A stretch of 64,000 nt of DNA from Rathayibacter_A sp036510655 (GTDB lineage: Bacteria > Actinomycetota > Actinomycetes > Actinomycetales > Microbacteriaceae): positions 1 through 64,000 of the forward strand of contig DATCDQ010000008.1 of assembly GCA_036510655.1 (NCBI GenBank). The letters run 5' to 3'. Below the pieces are notes generated by a model that saw nothing but the letters and a program-made list of their open reading frames with translations, was not told the DNA's origin and did no database searches. Both the position numbers and the translations under genes were made by a program. Shown here in pieces: positions 1 through 7,977 of this stretch (positions are counted from its first letter, which is position 1; each line of letters starts with the position of its first letter).

Positions 1-108
1 CAAATGTCCCGCGAGAGCTTCGACATCCAAAAGTTGACGTCGACCATCATCACGACCCTGCATGAAACAAGTCTTAACCAGACCTGCGAATCCGGTCGAA
101 GACGCGCC
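1..108 (-). pseudogene. Possible decayed DNA-binding domain of the adjacent response regulator
   Basis: Directly after the stop codon of the receiver-only regulator there is no long open frame. Reading the minus strand in the other two frames gives scraps resembling the start of an OmpR-type winged helix: RVFDRIRR in one frame, and DVN followed by SKLSRD in another, roughly where LDLRTRR and DVxLSSREF would fall in a complete regulator. This is a visual impression, not an alignment. The right reading may instead be non-coding sequence. The region runs off the window edge. Confidence 0.25.
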
Positions 109-504
109 TTAAACCGCAGAATTGTTCAGCAGCGTCCTAGGGCGCGCATCCTTGAGGCGAAGGCGCACGCGCGCGAGCAGTTCGTCGAAGCGAAATGGCT
201 TCGCGAGATAGTCGTCCGCGCCGTTCTCGAGCCCGGCGACGACATCCTGGCTGGATGATCGGGCCGTCAAAACGATGATGGCGATGGGATTCCCCTCGCC
301 CCGGAGCGTTTCCATCACGGTGAAGCCGTCGATGCCGGGCAATCCGATGTCCAAGATGAGGAGATCGTGTTTACCAGTGCGAGCCTCGTCCAGCGAACTC
401 CCGCCGTCGGCGGCGATCGTGACCGAGAAGCCGGCTGCGCGCAGCCCCTTCTCGACGAAAGCGGCAATGCGCTGCTCGTCTTCGGCGATCAGGATTGTGC
501 TCAT
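109..504 (-). CDS. Response regulator, receiver domain only (truncated OmpR-type)
   Basis: 131 residues that are almost entirely a CheY-like receiver: acidic pair E8/D9, phospho-acceptor D52 in LLILDIGLPGIDG, switch Thr T80 and conserved Lys K102 in YLAKPF. Cytoplasmic phosphorelay partner of the upstream sensor kinase. OmpR-family regulators are normally about 220-230 residues with a C-terminal winged helix; this one stops at residue 131, just past the linker. ATGA overlap (501-504) with the kinase stop codon implies translational coupling, in the order kinase then regulator. It could be a genuine stand-alone receiver, but the DNA beyond the stop looks like decayed winged-helix coding, so a truncated regulator is more likely. 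Confidence 0.85.
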   Translation of the reverse strand: MSTILIAEDEQRIAAFVEKGLRAAGFSVTIAADGGSSLDEARTGKHDLLILDIGLPGIDGFTVMETLRGEGNPIAIIVLTARSSSQDVVAGLENGADDYLAKPFRFDELLARVRLRLKDARPRTLLNNSAV

Positions 505-2081
505 CGGCTGCCTTTCTCAGATGGGTGCGGATGTTCGGAGCCGTCGACCGGGTCGTCGTCGACCGGCTCGTTGTCGACCGCGAGCGAAACCGGGATGCGC
601 ATCGTGAACGTCGAGCCGCTGCTGGAACTCAGCAGATCGACGGTGCCCCCGTGAGCCTGAGCGATGGCGAACACGATGGCGAGGCCAAGGCCGGAGCCAT
701 CCGGATGGTGAGGCGTGTCAAGTCGGACGAAGCGGTCGAACACTCGAGCCTGATCGAGGGCTGGGATTCCGGGACCGTCATCGCGCACCCAGAATCGGAG
801 TTCATCTTGGACGCGCCCGGACGACCGACTGCTGCCCATCCGGATTGTTCGCCCGGGAGTCGAGTACTTGGCGGCATTGTCGGCAAGCTGGAGCCATGCC
901 TGCGTGACGCGATGGATGTCGAGCTCGACCTCGCCGCTCGCCGACTCCTCGACCAGCCACTCCCTTTCCGGCGCAAGCGCAGCGACCTTCGCCAGCGTGC
1001 TCGCCGTCAACTCGTCGAGATCAACCCACTTTCGAATGACGAAGCCCGGCCCCCGAGATTCCGCGAGCAGTGAGATCTGCGCAACGAGCTCGTTCATTCT
1101 GTCGAGCTCGTCAATCGCGAGCGCCCGCGTCGCCTCGACGTCAGCCGGCTGAGTCGCCTCCATGAGTTCGAGATGGCCGCGCACAATCGTGATCGGTGTT
1201 TTCAGTTCATGCCCGACGTCGTCGAGCAGCCTGCGCTGCGCAAGGAACGACTGCTCCAGTCGATCGAACATCGTGTTGATGGTCACTGTCAACCGCGAGA
1301 TATCGTCGTTCCCGGTCACCGGGATCCGCTGGGTCAGATCCTTGGCCGAATTGCGCGCCGCGGCATCCCCGAGCAGGCGAAGCGGGCGCAGCAGTCGTCC
1401 GGCCACGAACCACGCCACCAGCCCGATCAGGAGCAGAGCGGCGGCCGCAACGATGGCGTAGATCTGGAACGACCCCGCGATCGATCCGAGCACCGCGTCA
1501 AGGTCGTACCCGGCGACGTACAGCCCCGAACTCGGGTCGCCCGCGACCGAAACGGGAACGATGATGTAACGGATCGTGGCCGTCGTCGTCTTGGCCGTGC
1601 CGATCACGACGTGCGTCGGATCCGCCTCGGCCACAAAGCGATGCACGAGCGCCTTCTGCTGATCCATGCGGAACGACAGTGTCCCGGCCGGTACGAGCGC
1701 GGCTTGGCCGTTGATAATGCCCAGCACGCTCTCATTCTGCGCAGGGAAACTCTGCTGAATTGCCGCTCGAAGCAGCTGATCGACGGTCGTCGCCTTGTCT
1801 CGGGACGCGACGGCCTTGAGATCCGTGACGCTGCGCATAAGTGCCTGATCCACGCCCGCCAAGGCGCGTTCACGCTGAACGAAATAGGTGGCGGCTCCCG
1901 ATGCGAGAAGCCCGAGCGCTGCCACGAGAAGGATGGTGACGACGATGCGCGCACGCACGGAAAGCACGCGCCGGTCAACCCGAGCAGTCGTATGTCGCTT
2001 GGATCTCGTTACGACGCGCACACCTCCATTATCCGGATCGCCGCCGCAAGCGCCGCGTGCGCCAGATGAAATCCCTCTCAT
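501..2081 (-). CDS. Two-component sensor histidine kinase
   Basis: Membrane kinase. From the ATG at 2081: first membrane helix about residues 46-68, extracytoplasmic sensor about 70-205, second helix about 207-230, HAMP linker about 231-285, HisKA box with the phospho-accepting His at about 291 (DDVGHELKTP), then HATPase with N box (DNAAKYS), G1 (DDGPGI) and G2 (GSGLGLAIV). The start is unresolved: the frame stays open to 2216, ATG 2081 has no clear Shine-Dalgarno, and GTG codons at 2021 and 1967 are alternatives; all keep both helices. Its stop overlaps the start of the receiver gene, so the two form one operon. The input signal is not evident. Confidence 0.88.
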   Translation of the reverse strand: MRGISSGARGACGGDPDNGGVRVVTRSKRHTTARVDRRVLSVRARIVVTILLVAALGLLASGAATYFVQRERALAGVDQALMRSVTDLKAVASRDKATTVDQLLRAAIQQSFPAQNESVLGIINGQAALVPAGTLSFRMDQQKALVHRFVAEADPTHVVIGTAKTTTATIRYIIVPVSVAGDPSSGLYVAGYDLDAVLGSIAGSFQIYAIVAAAALLLIGLVAWFVAGRLLRPLRLLGDAAARNSAKDLTQRIPVTGNDDISRLTVTINTMFDRLEQSFLAQRRLLDDVGHELKTPITIVRGHLELMEATQPADVEATRALAIDELDRMNELVAQISLLAESRGPGFVIRKWVDLDELTASTLAKVAALAPEREWLVEESASGEVELDIHRVTQAWLQLADNAAKYSTPGRTIRMGSSRSSGRVQDELRFWVRDDGPGIPALDQARVFDRFVRLDTPHHPDGSGLGLAIVFAIAQAHGGTVDLLSSSSGSTFTMRIPVSLAVDNEPVDDDPVDGSEHPHPSEKGSR

Positions 2082-2142
2082 CTGCTGACGTCGGGCACCG
2101 GCACAGTACAGCCAGCCCGATGAACCGCGCCACCTGACCCAC

Positions 2143-2481
2143 TCACGCGGGAAGGGCATCCCCCGGGAAACCGCGAGTGGCGTGCACCTCGTACGTGAAG
2201 ATACCGGCCCGCACACCAGGATCGTCGTCCATGATCACTCGCACTTCGTCCGGCGTACCGGTGAAGATCCCAATGCCTGAAACGTCTGACTCGTCGTTGA
2301 CCGGACACACGATCGCCAAAAGCCCCGCCTCGCGCAGTGCGAAGTTGCGGCGCCCGTGCTCCCAGATGATCGCATCCATACCGCTCTCGACGCGTTTCGC
2401 GGTCTTGCGTAAAATCACCGCGGTGTACCGCTTCGCACCCTGCAGTCGCGAACGCATTTGCTCGTCGGTTGGATACTCCAT
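2143..2481 (-). CDS. YCII-related small protein
   Basis: 112 residues with the look of the YCII/dimeric alpha-beta-barrel fold: a His/Arg-containing first half (WEHGRRNFALREAGLL), a GIFTGTPDEVRVIMDDDP segment resembling the family's s-eEa-l-l-DP element, and a short C-terminal strand. The ATG at 2481 is preceded by AGGAG at good spacing, better than upstream starts in the same frame. It lies about 60 bp upstream of the sensor-kinase gene on the same strand and might be co-transcribed. YCII proteins are usually small cytoplasmic proteins of unclear role, and no specific function can be assigned. Confidence 0.7.
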   Translation of the reverse strand: MEYPTDEQMRSRLQGAKRYTAVILRKTAKRVESGMDAIIWEHGRRNFALREAGLLAIVCPVNDESDVSGIGIFTGTPDEVRVIMDDDPGVRAGIFTYEVHATRGFPGDALPA

Positions 2482-2627
2482 CGTTCGCTCCTGAACCTCG
2501 GATGCTGCTGCCAGCGTCGCCGACGCGCGCGGCGTCATCTATCGTCCCCCACAATGTGCCGTGGCGCTAGTGCGCTGCACGTGCGCTGGCGCGGTCAATG
2601 CTCGCTGCGGTCGGCCCCCCGCTGCGC

Positions 2628-3614
2628 TCAGCCGGCCGCCGTGGCGAAGAGGCGCTCCAGACGCGGCACCGGCGTCGGGGCCATCAGGTCACGCACGTCA
2701 CGCTGCAGCGCCGGCAGTTCAGTGAAGCGCGCCGCGATTGCGTGTGGCGCCAGACCCAGTCGGCCGAGATCGCCGGCAAGTTGCCGCTGCCAGTAGCGGG
2801 TGGAGAACCAGACGGGCATCCGCAGAAAGATGACGCTGAGAGCACGGGGCGTGATCGTCGCCCCGGGCCGATACGCGCCCGACCGGGCTCGCGCCGGCTC
2901 CCTCAGCGCGAGGAATCCTTCGCGTACTGTAAGCACGAGCTCACGAACGGCTGTGCTGTCGGCGGCGAGCGCCGCGACGTCTCCGTCGACGGCCGCGATC
3001 GCCGACTCGAACGCCGAGATGAAGATGAGATGGGTCTGCAACCAGGCGCGCATGTCTGCGGCGAGCGCAACAGGCAGGTTGGCCGTGCGCAACAGTGCAC
3101 GCAGCTGTGAGTGTGGGGCGGTCGCATCCTGAACCGCCCGACCGGAGGCCACGCCGATCGTCGTCGGCTGTTGCGCCACCTGCAGATAGCGCACGACGCC
3201 GTCGTCCTCGACCTTGCCGGCCACACCGGGAAACGCCGGCACGAAGCGGGCGGACCCGATCGCGGCTTCGAGCACACCGAGTTCCCCTGACTCGCTCGAC
3301 CCGCTGGCCACATTGATCAAACTTGCCACGACGCCCGCCCGGAGCCCCGCGAGTTGCGGCAGCGCCGCATCGACTTGATCGCGCCGAATCGCGATGAGGG
3401 CGACGTCGGCGGTGTCGGCATCCGCGGCATCCGTCACGACCATGGGGAACACTGTCTCTGCTCGAACACCGTCGCGCACCAGCGTGATGCCGTGCGCACG
3501 CAGAAGCTCGGCCGTCTCGCCTCTGGAGACAACCTGCACGTCGTGCCCAGCCGACAGAAGGCGTGCAGCGAAGACGCGACCGATCACCCCTGCGCCGAAG
3601 ACGAGTACCCGCAC
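2628..3614 (-). CDS. Ketopantoate reductase-like (PanE/ApbA family) dehydrogenase
   Basis: 328 residues. N-terminal Rossmann fold with the dinucleotide loop VFGAGVIG at residues 5-12, an SRGE turn after the second strand, then the all-helical ApbA C-terminal domain. Known family members reduce 2-dehydropantoate to pantoate with NADPH in pantothenate synthesis, but many paralogues are uncharacterised oxidoreductases; nothing nearby is a pantothenate gene, so the substrate is open. The start chosen is the GTG at 3614, preceded by GGGAGGG; upstream ATG codons in frame lack a ribosome site. It is divergent from the TetR gene at 3828, which may regulate it. Confidence 0.75.
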   Translation of the reverse strand: MRVLVFGAGVIGRVFAARLLSAGHDVQVVSRGETAELLRAHGITLVRDGVRAETVFPMVVTDAADADTADVALIAIRRDQVDAALPQLAGLRAGVVASLINVASGSSESGELGVLEAAIGSARFVPAFPGVAGKVEDDGVVRYLQVAQQPTTIGVASGRAVQDATAPHSQLRALLRTANLPVALAADMRAWLQTHLIFISAFESAIAAVDGDVAALAADSTAVRELVLTVREGFLALREPARARSGAYRPGATITPRALSVIFLRMPVWFSTRYWQRQLAGDLGRLGLAPHAIAARFTELPALQRDVRDLMAPTPVPRLERLFATAAG

Positions 3615-3734
3615 GTGATCCCTCCCCGATCGGAACGAACGGATGCCGCGCATCCCGTCGTCAATTCATCATGCGGGAGCACTGCGCCTGTGTCTACCCG
3701 CCGTCGCCGGGCGTCGCGCCGACACGGTGCGCCA

Positions 3735-3761
3735 GGTATTGTGCGGTGCTAACGCAATACC
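3735..3761. promoter_or_regulatory. Candidate TetR operator
   Basis: Inverted repeat GGTATTG - 13 bp - CAATACC with perfect 7-bp arms in the divergent region between the PanE-like gene and the TetR gene. Placement and symmetry fit an operator; the binder is inferred. Confidence 0.45.
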
Positions 3762-3827
3762 GACCCACACTAAGTTTTCTCGCGTGCGCTCGGCTCGGAC
3801 CGTGCGCAATGGCCTAACATCGGATCC

Positions 3828-4436
3828 ATGGCAGGCAGGGGAAGCTACGCGAAGGGGCTCGCCAAGCGCGAGGAGATTCTGCGCAGCGCCCTCGAGGTCT
3901 TCTCTCGTCAGGGCTATCGCGGCACGTCGCTACGCGAGCTCGCCAAGGCAGTGAACCTCAGCCAGGCCGGCATCCTGCATTACTTCGACTCGAAGGAGCA
4001 ACTGTTCGCCGAGATTCTGCGCAAACGCGACGAACTCGACGGCGCCCGGTACGCCGAAACCGATGAGGCCGCGCACGCCCTGGTCGCGGTGATGCGGCAC
4101 AATGCCGAGGTGCCGGGCCTGGTGCAGTTGTACGCGAACATCTCCGCCGCCGCGACGGAAGCGGACCACCCGGCGCATGACTATTTCGTGCGCCGCTACG
4201 ACGGGATGCGACGAATGTTCGCCGACAGCATCCGCACCCAGCAAACCGCCGGACAGTTCCCCGCCGAACTCGATGCGGACATGATCGCGACAGTCATGAT
4301 CGCCACTGCCGACGGGATGCAGGTGCAGTGGATGCTCGATCCCGAACGGGACATGTCCGATCACCTGGAATACCTGTGGTCATTACTGTCTGGCATCCAC
4401 CAGCCCGACAGGCGGCCGAGCGAGAGCGCGCAGTGA
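3828..4436 (+). CDS. TetR/AcrR family transcriptional regulator
   Basis: 202 residues. The N-terminal TetR helix-turn-helix spans about residues 14-58 (EILRSALEVFSRQGYRGTSL, then LSQAGILHYFDSKEQLF). The helical ligand domain follows and ends with a conserved-looking EYLWSLLSG helix. Probably a homodimeric, ligand-released repressor. It is divergent from the PanE-like reductase, with an inverted repeat between them, so that gene and its own promoter are the obvious targets. A short ROK-repressor remnant begins right at its stop codon. Confidence 0.9.
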   Translation: MAGRGSYAKGLAKREEILRSALEVFSRQGYRGTSLRELAKAVNLSQAGILHYFDSKEQLFAEILRKRDELDGARYAETDEAAHALVAVMRHNAEVPGLVQLYANISAAATEADHPAHDYFVRRYDGMRRMFADSIRTQQTAGQFPAELDADMIATVMIATADGMQVQWMLDPERDMSDHLEYLWSLLSGIHQPDRRPSESAQ

Positions 4437-4707
4437 GCACTCGATCACCGCGCCGGACAGCACGCTGGCGAGTGCCGACCTGCGACGGCATAATCTTTCC
4501 GTCGTCGCACGCTATCTTGTCGACAAGGGCCCGAGTTCGCGCAGTCGGATCGCGGCGGGCACTGGACTGACCCGGAGAGCCGTCACCGCTCTGACGACCG
4601 CGCTGACCGGTGCCGCCATCCTGCACGAATCTGCGCCTGCTGCACGCAGCGGCAAGGGGCGACCCATCACACTGCTGAGGCTCGCAGCCGATGACGTCGC
4701 ATTGGTC
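4435..4707 (+). pseudogene. Remnant of a ROK-family repressor (N-terminal HTH only)
   Basis: Translating the frame that starts at 4435 gives a recognisable ROK N-terminal winged helix: DLRRHNLSVVARYLVDKGP, RSRIAAGTGLTRRAVTALT, then GKGRPITLLRLAADDVALVAF, which matches the usual LRRxN, (S/T)RaeLA..TGLsr.TV and GRP.tLLRL elements. There is no ATG, GTG or TTG at the right place upstream in frame, and the sugar-kinase-like domain is absent: the frame runs straight into a 12-bp tandem repeat. It abuts the TetR stop codon. Called a degraded gene fragment. Confidence 0.6.
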
Positions 4708-4815
4708 GCGTTCGCGCGCGCGTTCTCGCCCGCGTTCTCATCCGCGTTCGCGCGCGCGTTCTCGCCCGCGTTCTCATCCGCGTTCTCGCGCGCGTTCTCA
4801 TCCGCGTTCTCGCCG
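4708..4815. repeat. Nine tandem copies of a 12-bp unit
   Basis: Units of the form GCGTTC+NNNNNN: GCGTTCGCGCGC, GCGTTCTCGCCC and GCGTTCTCATCC as a 36-bp trio occurring twice, then three more related units. In the ROK-remnant frame it would encode an Ala-Phe-Ser-rich run. Probably slippage- or recombination-generated. Confidence 0.9.
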
Positions 4816-4821
4816 CGGCAA

Positions 4822-4966
4822 GTGGTGCGCAAAGTGCGCGCTCGACCGGGGGAAAGCGCGTTTCGCACACCACAAACGTGCCCGCCGAATGAGCGCGTCC
4901 CACCTGCTGCGTTGCTGGTGCGCAAAGTGCCCGCTCGGTCGATCGGCAGGGCACTTTGCGCACCAG
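4822..4966. repeat. Palindromic repeats with core GTGCGCAAAGTGC (two copies)
   Basis: The second copy is a perfect hairpin: CTGGTGCGCAAAGTGCCC (4915-4932) pairs with its exact complement at 4949-4966 across a 16-nt loop. The first copy (about 4822-4875) has the same left arm and an imperfect right arm. A third relative lies at 54905-54953. No gene was found here. Confidence 0.8.
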
Positions 4967-5045
4967 AAACGCGAGTTGTGTGGATGCCGCGCGCCGCCCA
5001 CCCCTGTCGCCGGATGCCGGGGGCCGGCCGAGGCGGGCATCGAGC

Positions 5046-5120
5046 GTTGCTCGAACGGACGAGCGTTGCCTCAACGGACGAGCGTGCGTGCCTGGGCATG
5101 CACGCTCGTCCGTTTGAGGC
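5046..5120. repeat. Palindromic repeat with core GGACGAGCGTGC
   Basis: ACGGACGAGCGT occurs twice in direct orientation, followed by the complementary CACGCTCGTCCGTTTGAGGC arm, giving a hairpin. Related copies lie at 5700-5826 and 32455-32512. Confidence 0.75.
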
Positions 5121-5156
5121 ACGGGCGCTGCCCGGACCCATCTTCGTATACTCGGG

Positions 5157-5647
5157 GTGGTGCACCTGAATCGAAGCTTCGTCGCTGCGACCGCCACCAT
5201 CCGGGGTGCCATCGGTGCTGTGCTCTGGTTCCTCAGCGGGCTTGCGATCTTCGCCGTTGCGTCACTTTCGATCCGCTGGGAGGCCGCCATTGCGCTCCTC
5301 ATTCCGCCGACGGTTCCAGTTGGCACGTGCGTGGCAACAACTGGCGCCATGGAATCTGCTACTGCCGACGCTCGGCGCACTGCTGTTCGGCGGGCTTCTC
5401 GGCCTTGCGTTGTGCGGGTTGCTCGGCTGGCGGCGCTGGCGCGACCGCGGTGACCCTTGCGCCCGGCGCTTCGGTCGGGGCCCACCTCGGCTGGGGCGCG
5501 ACAGGCGCCGTGGACGATACGGCCCGCACACTCTGGGTGGCGGCATACCCGGGAGCGCAACGCACACAACTCGCGATCGACACGGACCTGGTCGATGATT
5601 CGCGAGTCTCGGTCACGGCCTGGGCGGTGCCGCAGGCGTCGGGCTGA
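5157..5647 (+). pseudogene. Frameshifted small membrane-protein gene
   Basis: Plausible protein sequence is spread over three frames. Frame A (from about 5160) gives AVLWFLSGLAIFAVASLSIRW then ALLIPPTV. Frame B (about 5320-5455) gives LLLPTLGALLFGGLLGLALC then GWRRWRDRGD. Frame C (about 5455-5647) gives LAPGASVGAHLGWGATGAV, DTARTLWVAAYPG and a stop at 5647. Together they suggest a protein with two or three membrane helices and a soluble tail, broken by two frameshifts. Sequencing error would be an alternative. The family was not recognised. Confidence 0.4.
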
Positions 5648-5699
5648 CTCGGGTGCGCAGAGCCGGTGGTCGGGGCTGAGTCGCCGGCCGGCATCGAAC

Positions 5700-5826
5700 G
5701 ATGCTCTAATGGACGAGCGTTGTCGCATCGGACGAGCGTGCATGCCCAGGCAGGCACGCTCGTCCGTTTCTGGCACGCTCGTCCGTTTCAGGCATGTTTC
5801 AGGCACGCTCGTCCGTTTCAGGCACG
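5700..5826. repeat. Cluster of GGACGAGCGT / ACGCTCGTCCGTTT repeats
   Basis: Two GGACGAGCGT arms are followed by three ACGCTCGTCCGTTTC arms spaced about 18 and 32 bp apart, with CAGGCA spacers. It is the expanded relative of the palindrome at 5046-5120 and sits between the broken membrane gene and the Nudix gene. Confidence 0.8.
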
Positions 5827-5848
5827 CTTGGTTTCGAAGCGGAGCCGG

Positions 5849-6436
5849 TTAACTTCGCGCTCGCAGTTCGCCCAACGCTGTGTGCAGCCGATCGCCGAAG
5901 CGGTCGGGCAGCTGCGACGGCAGCGCATCGATCGGCCACCACGCGACGGCCTCGCTTTCGGCGCTGACTTCGGGTGTGGCATCCGCCTCGGCCAACGCGA
6001 CATAGCCGACGTCCCAATGGGTCGCGCAACGACCGAAGGCCGCCGCCAGAGCATGTCGATTCAGGTCGTACGGCGTCGGGTTGGTGAGCTCGTCGTCAAT
6101 CAGCGTCAGCCCGGCGAGGCCACTCTCCTCGCGCGCCTCGCGCAGAGCGGCGGATGCGACCGACGCATCGTCCGCCTCGATGTGGCCGCCGAGCTGCACC
6201 CAGAACCGCCCCTTCTTGTGAAAGCAGAGCAGGGTGTGCGTAAGCTTCGGCGTGAACACGAAGCAACTCGCGGTCAGATGCTGTGGCCCGCCGTCACGGG
6301 CGAGAGCGGATGCGCCGCGCGCGTCGAGAAAGTCGAGATACTCGAGCCGTAGCTCGCGCTGTTCAGAAGCTACGGGCATCCACTCGGTCAACGCCGCAGC
6401 CAAGGTCTGTACTCGGAAGCCCGTGTCGATCGTCAC
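5849..6436 (-). CDS. Nudix hydrolase
   Basis: 195 residues. The Nudix box is recognisable: GGHIEADD, then a helix with REAREESGL, the metal-binding part of the motif, though the spacing between the leading Gly and the helix is about one residue off the strict consensus and the first conserved Glu is not obvious. Flanking strands (FVFTPKLTHTLLCFHKKGRFWVQLGGH) fit the fold. Such enzymes cleave nucleoside diphosphates linked to another group; the substrate cannot be told. The start is GTG at 6436. Confidence 0.8.
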   Translation of the reverse strand: MTIDTGFRVQTLAAALTEWMPVASEQRELRLEYLDFLDARGASALARDGGPQHLTASCFVFTPKLTHTLLCFHKKGRFWVQLGGHIEADDASVASAALREAREESGLAGLTLIDDELTNPTPYDLNRHALAAAFGRCATHWDVGYVALAEADATPEVSAESEAVAWWPIDALPSQLPDRFGDRLHTALGELRARS

Positions 6437-6508
6437 GACTTCAGGCTAGCCGCGCACCCGCACGGGCAGTGGCGATGATGCCGTCGAGTGAGCTGTCCGC
6501 AGCGACGC

Positions 6509-7189
6509 TCAGTACACGAGCGGCACGAACTTCGCGGTGCGCTTGGCGTAGTCCGTGAACGGTTCCCCGTGGTGCTCGGCCAGGTGCTTGTCGAGCATCG
6601 GAATGTTGCCGAACACGAACAGGCACACCATCAGCCCCGGAATGATCAGCGCCCAGGCGCTTCCGGCAATGAACGCGAATCCGATGAACAGCATGCAGTC
6701 GCCGAAGTAGTTGATGTGCACTGCGTAGCGGAACAGACCGCCGGTGTACAGCTGGCCGACGTGCGCCGGGTCGGTCTTCCAGCGCTTGCGCAGATACTCC
6801 GACGCCGTATTCAGCACGGAACCGACCAGGTAGAGGACGATGCCAACTGCGGTCCCGATGCCCACGGCATCCGGATTGAGTGCACCGAGGGTCGCCATCG
6901 TGACATGGATGGCGATGATCCAGATTCCGACCCCGATCGCCTCACCGTATTTCACTTCGCGATTGACCATGACGAACGTCGTGGCGATGATGCGTGCGAG
7001 ATAGACGAATGAACATGCGACGAGCAGGATACGACGCGGGAGCGCAGCATCCGGAACGCTTGCCCCGAACCAACCCGCAATCACGGCCAGACCGCCGAAA
7101 AGCAGCCACGCACCGATCGCGACACCCAGCGCGTTAAGGCCGACCAGGACGAGCTTCGCGCCGATCGACGGCGTGCGTGTGCGGTACAT
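6509..7189 (-). CDS. DUF1295-type integral membrane protein (steroid 5-alpha-reductase / isoprenylcysteine methyltransferase-like)
   Basis: 226 residues with about six hydrophobic helices and the C-terminal signature of the DUF1295/ICMT superfamily: GLFRYAVHINYFGDCMLFIGF, then a cytoplasmic EHHGEPFTDYAKRTAKFVPLVY tail, the region where relatives bind NADPH or SAM. Start ATG 7189 has AAGGA upstream; an in-frame GTG at 7207 is less likely. It lies 58 bp after the TetR gene on the same strand, so that regulator probably controls it. Whether it is a reductase or a methyltransferase is not decided by sequence alone. Confidence 0.75.
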   Translation of the reverse strand: MYRTRTPSIGAKLVLVGLNALGVAIGAWLLFGGLAVIAGWFGASVPDAALPRRILLVACSFVYLARIIATTFVMVNREVKYGEAIGVGIWIIAIHVTMATLGALNPDAVGIGTAVGIVLYLVGSVLNTASEYLRKRWKTDPAHVGQLYTGGLFRYAVHINYFGDCMLFIGFAFIAGSAWALIIPGLMVCLFVFGNIPMLDKHLAEHHGEPFTDYAKRTAKFVPLVY

Positions 7190-7247
7190 CTCATTTCCTT
7201 CTTTCACTTGTCTCGCGATCCAACTTTCACTTGCCCCGCGATCGGGG

Positions 7248-7940
7248 TCACAGCGGCACAGATGGAGCGGTCAGGCCGCCGCCGTAGACGGCCAGAAGCT
7301 CGCCGCCCCAGAGCGCCATGCCATCCGGCGACAGCGGATCCACCCGAAGAACCTCGTTCAATCGGCGATGCAGAATGATCACCGCCAGGTCATTAGCAAG
7401 GAGAACCGCAGCCCGTGCGTTCGGGTTCGCGCCGGGCGCCGCTGTTCCTGCCGCAACCATGCCGTCCAGGCCTGCGCGCGCCAGTTCGAACAGCTGCCGG
7501 AACAGCGTGCTCGCCGCCGCGCTCTCAGAAACCAGCATGCGCGCCAGATAATCCGGCATGGCGGAATCCGTCGGGAAGTACGCGGACATGGTCTGCGCCA
7601 GTGACGCGCTGTCGCGCGGGTCAGTGGGGGCAACGCTCGCCGGTTCGGCGCGCGTGACTTCGCTGATCATCCCCTCGAATTGGGCCAGCACGTGCGCGTC
7701 GACAGCCTCACGCAGGCCGTCTTTTGATCCGTAGTGCTGAATCACGAGCGCAGGCGACACGGATGCGGCTCCCGCGATATCCCGGACCGTCACCGCATCC
7801 GCACCACGCAGAGCGAACAGGCGCATGGCTTCATCACGAATAACTGCCTTGGCGGTGCGGTCCCCTCGTGCCGGGCGGCCCCCTCGAGTCGCGTGACCGG
7901 CGCGACCCTCGCCGGCGCCATCAATATTTTGTGAACCCAT
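7248..7940 (-). CDS. TetR family transcriptional regulator
   Basis: About 230 residues. An Arg/Gly-rich N-terminus precedes the TetR HTH (VIRDEAMRLFALRGADAV, then SVSPALVIQHYGSKDGL). The C-terminal ligand domain is divergent. ATG 7940 is preferred over upstream starts because a good promoter places the transcription start on it (see 7940-7977). It is the first gene of a two-gene unit with the DUF1295 membrane protein and probably represses both through the overlapping palindrome. Confidence 0.88.
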   Translation of the reverse strand: MGSQNIDGAGEGRAGHATRGGRPARGDRTAKAVIRDEAMRLFALRGADAVTVRDIAGAASVSPALVIQHYGSKDGLREAVDAHVLAQFEGMISEVTRAEPASVAPTDPRDSASLAQTMSAYFPTDSAMPDYLARMLVSESAAASTLFRQLFELARAGLDGMVAAGTAAPGANPNARAAVLLANDLAVIILHRRLNEVLRVDPLSPDGMALWGGELLAVYGGGLTAPSVPL

Positions 7941-7977
7941 GTTTAGCATTATAAACGGCTGTTTACAACTGTGACAA
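7940..7977 (-). promoter_or_regulatory. Leaderless promoter with overlapping TetR operator
   Basis: On the minus strand TTGTCA (7977-7972), 18 bp, then TATAAT (7953-7948), seven bases before ATG 7940. Transcription should begin at or next to the start codon, and there is no Shine-Dalgarno. An inverted repeat TATAAAC-GGCT-GTTTACA (7950-7967, one mismatch) covers the -10 box, the expected place for autorepression. Confidence 0.6.

Noticed and set aside
4708..4815. 12-bp repeats considered as iterons of an origin or plasmid remnant
   Set aside because: No replication-initiator gene or DnaA boxes seen; the unit is very GC-rich and lies inside a decayed repressor frame.
4667..5806. 379-codon minus-strand frame through the repeat region
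   Set aside because: It is composed of translated tandem repeats (Arg-Thr-Arg runs) and palindromes; no conserved protein is recognisable.
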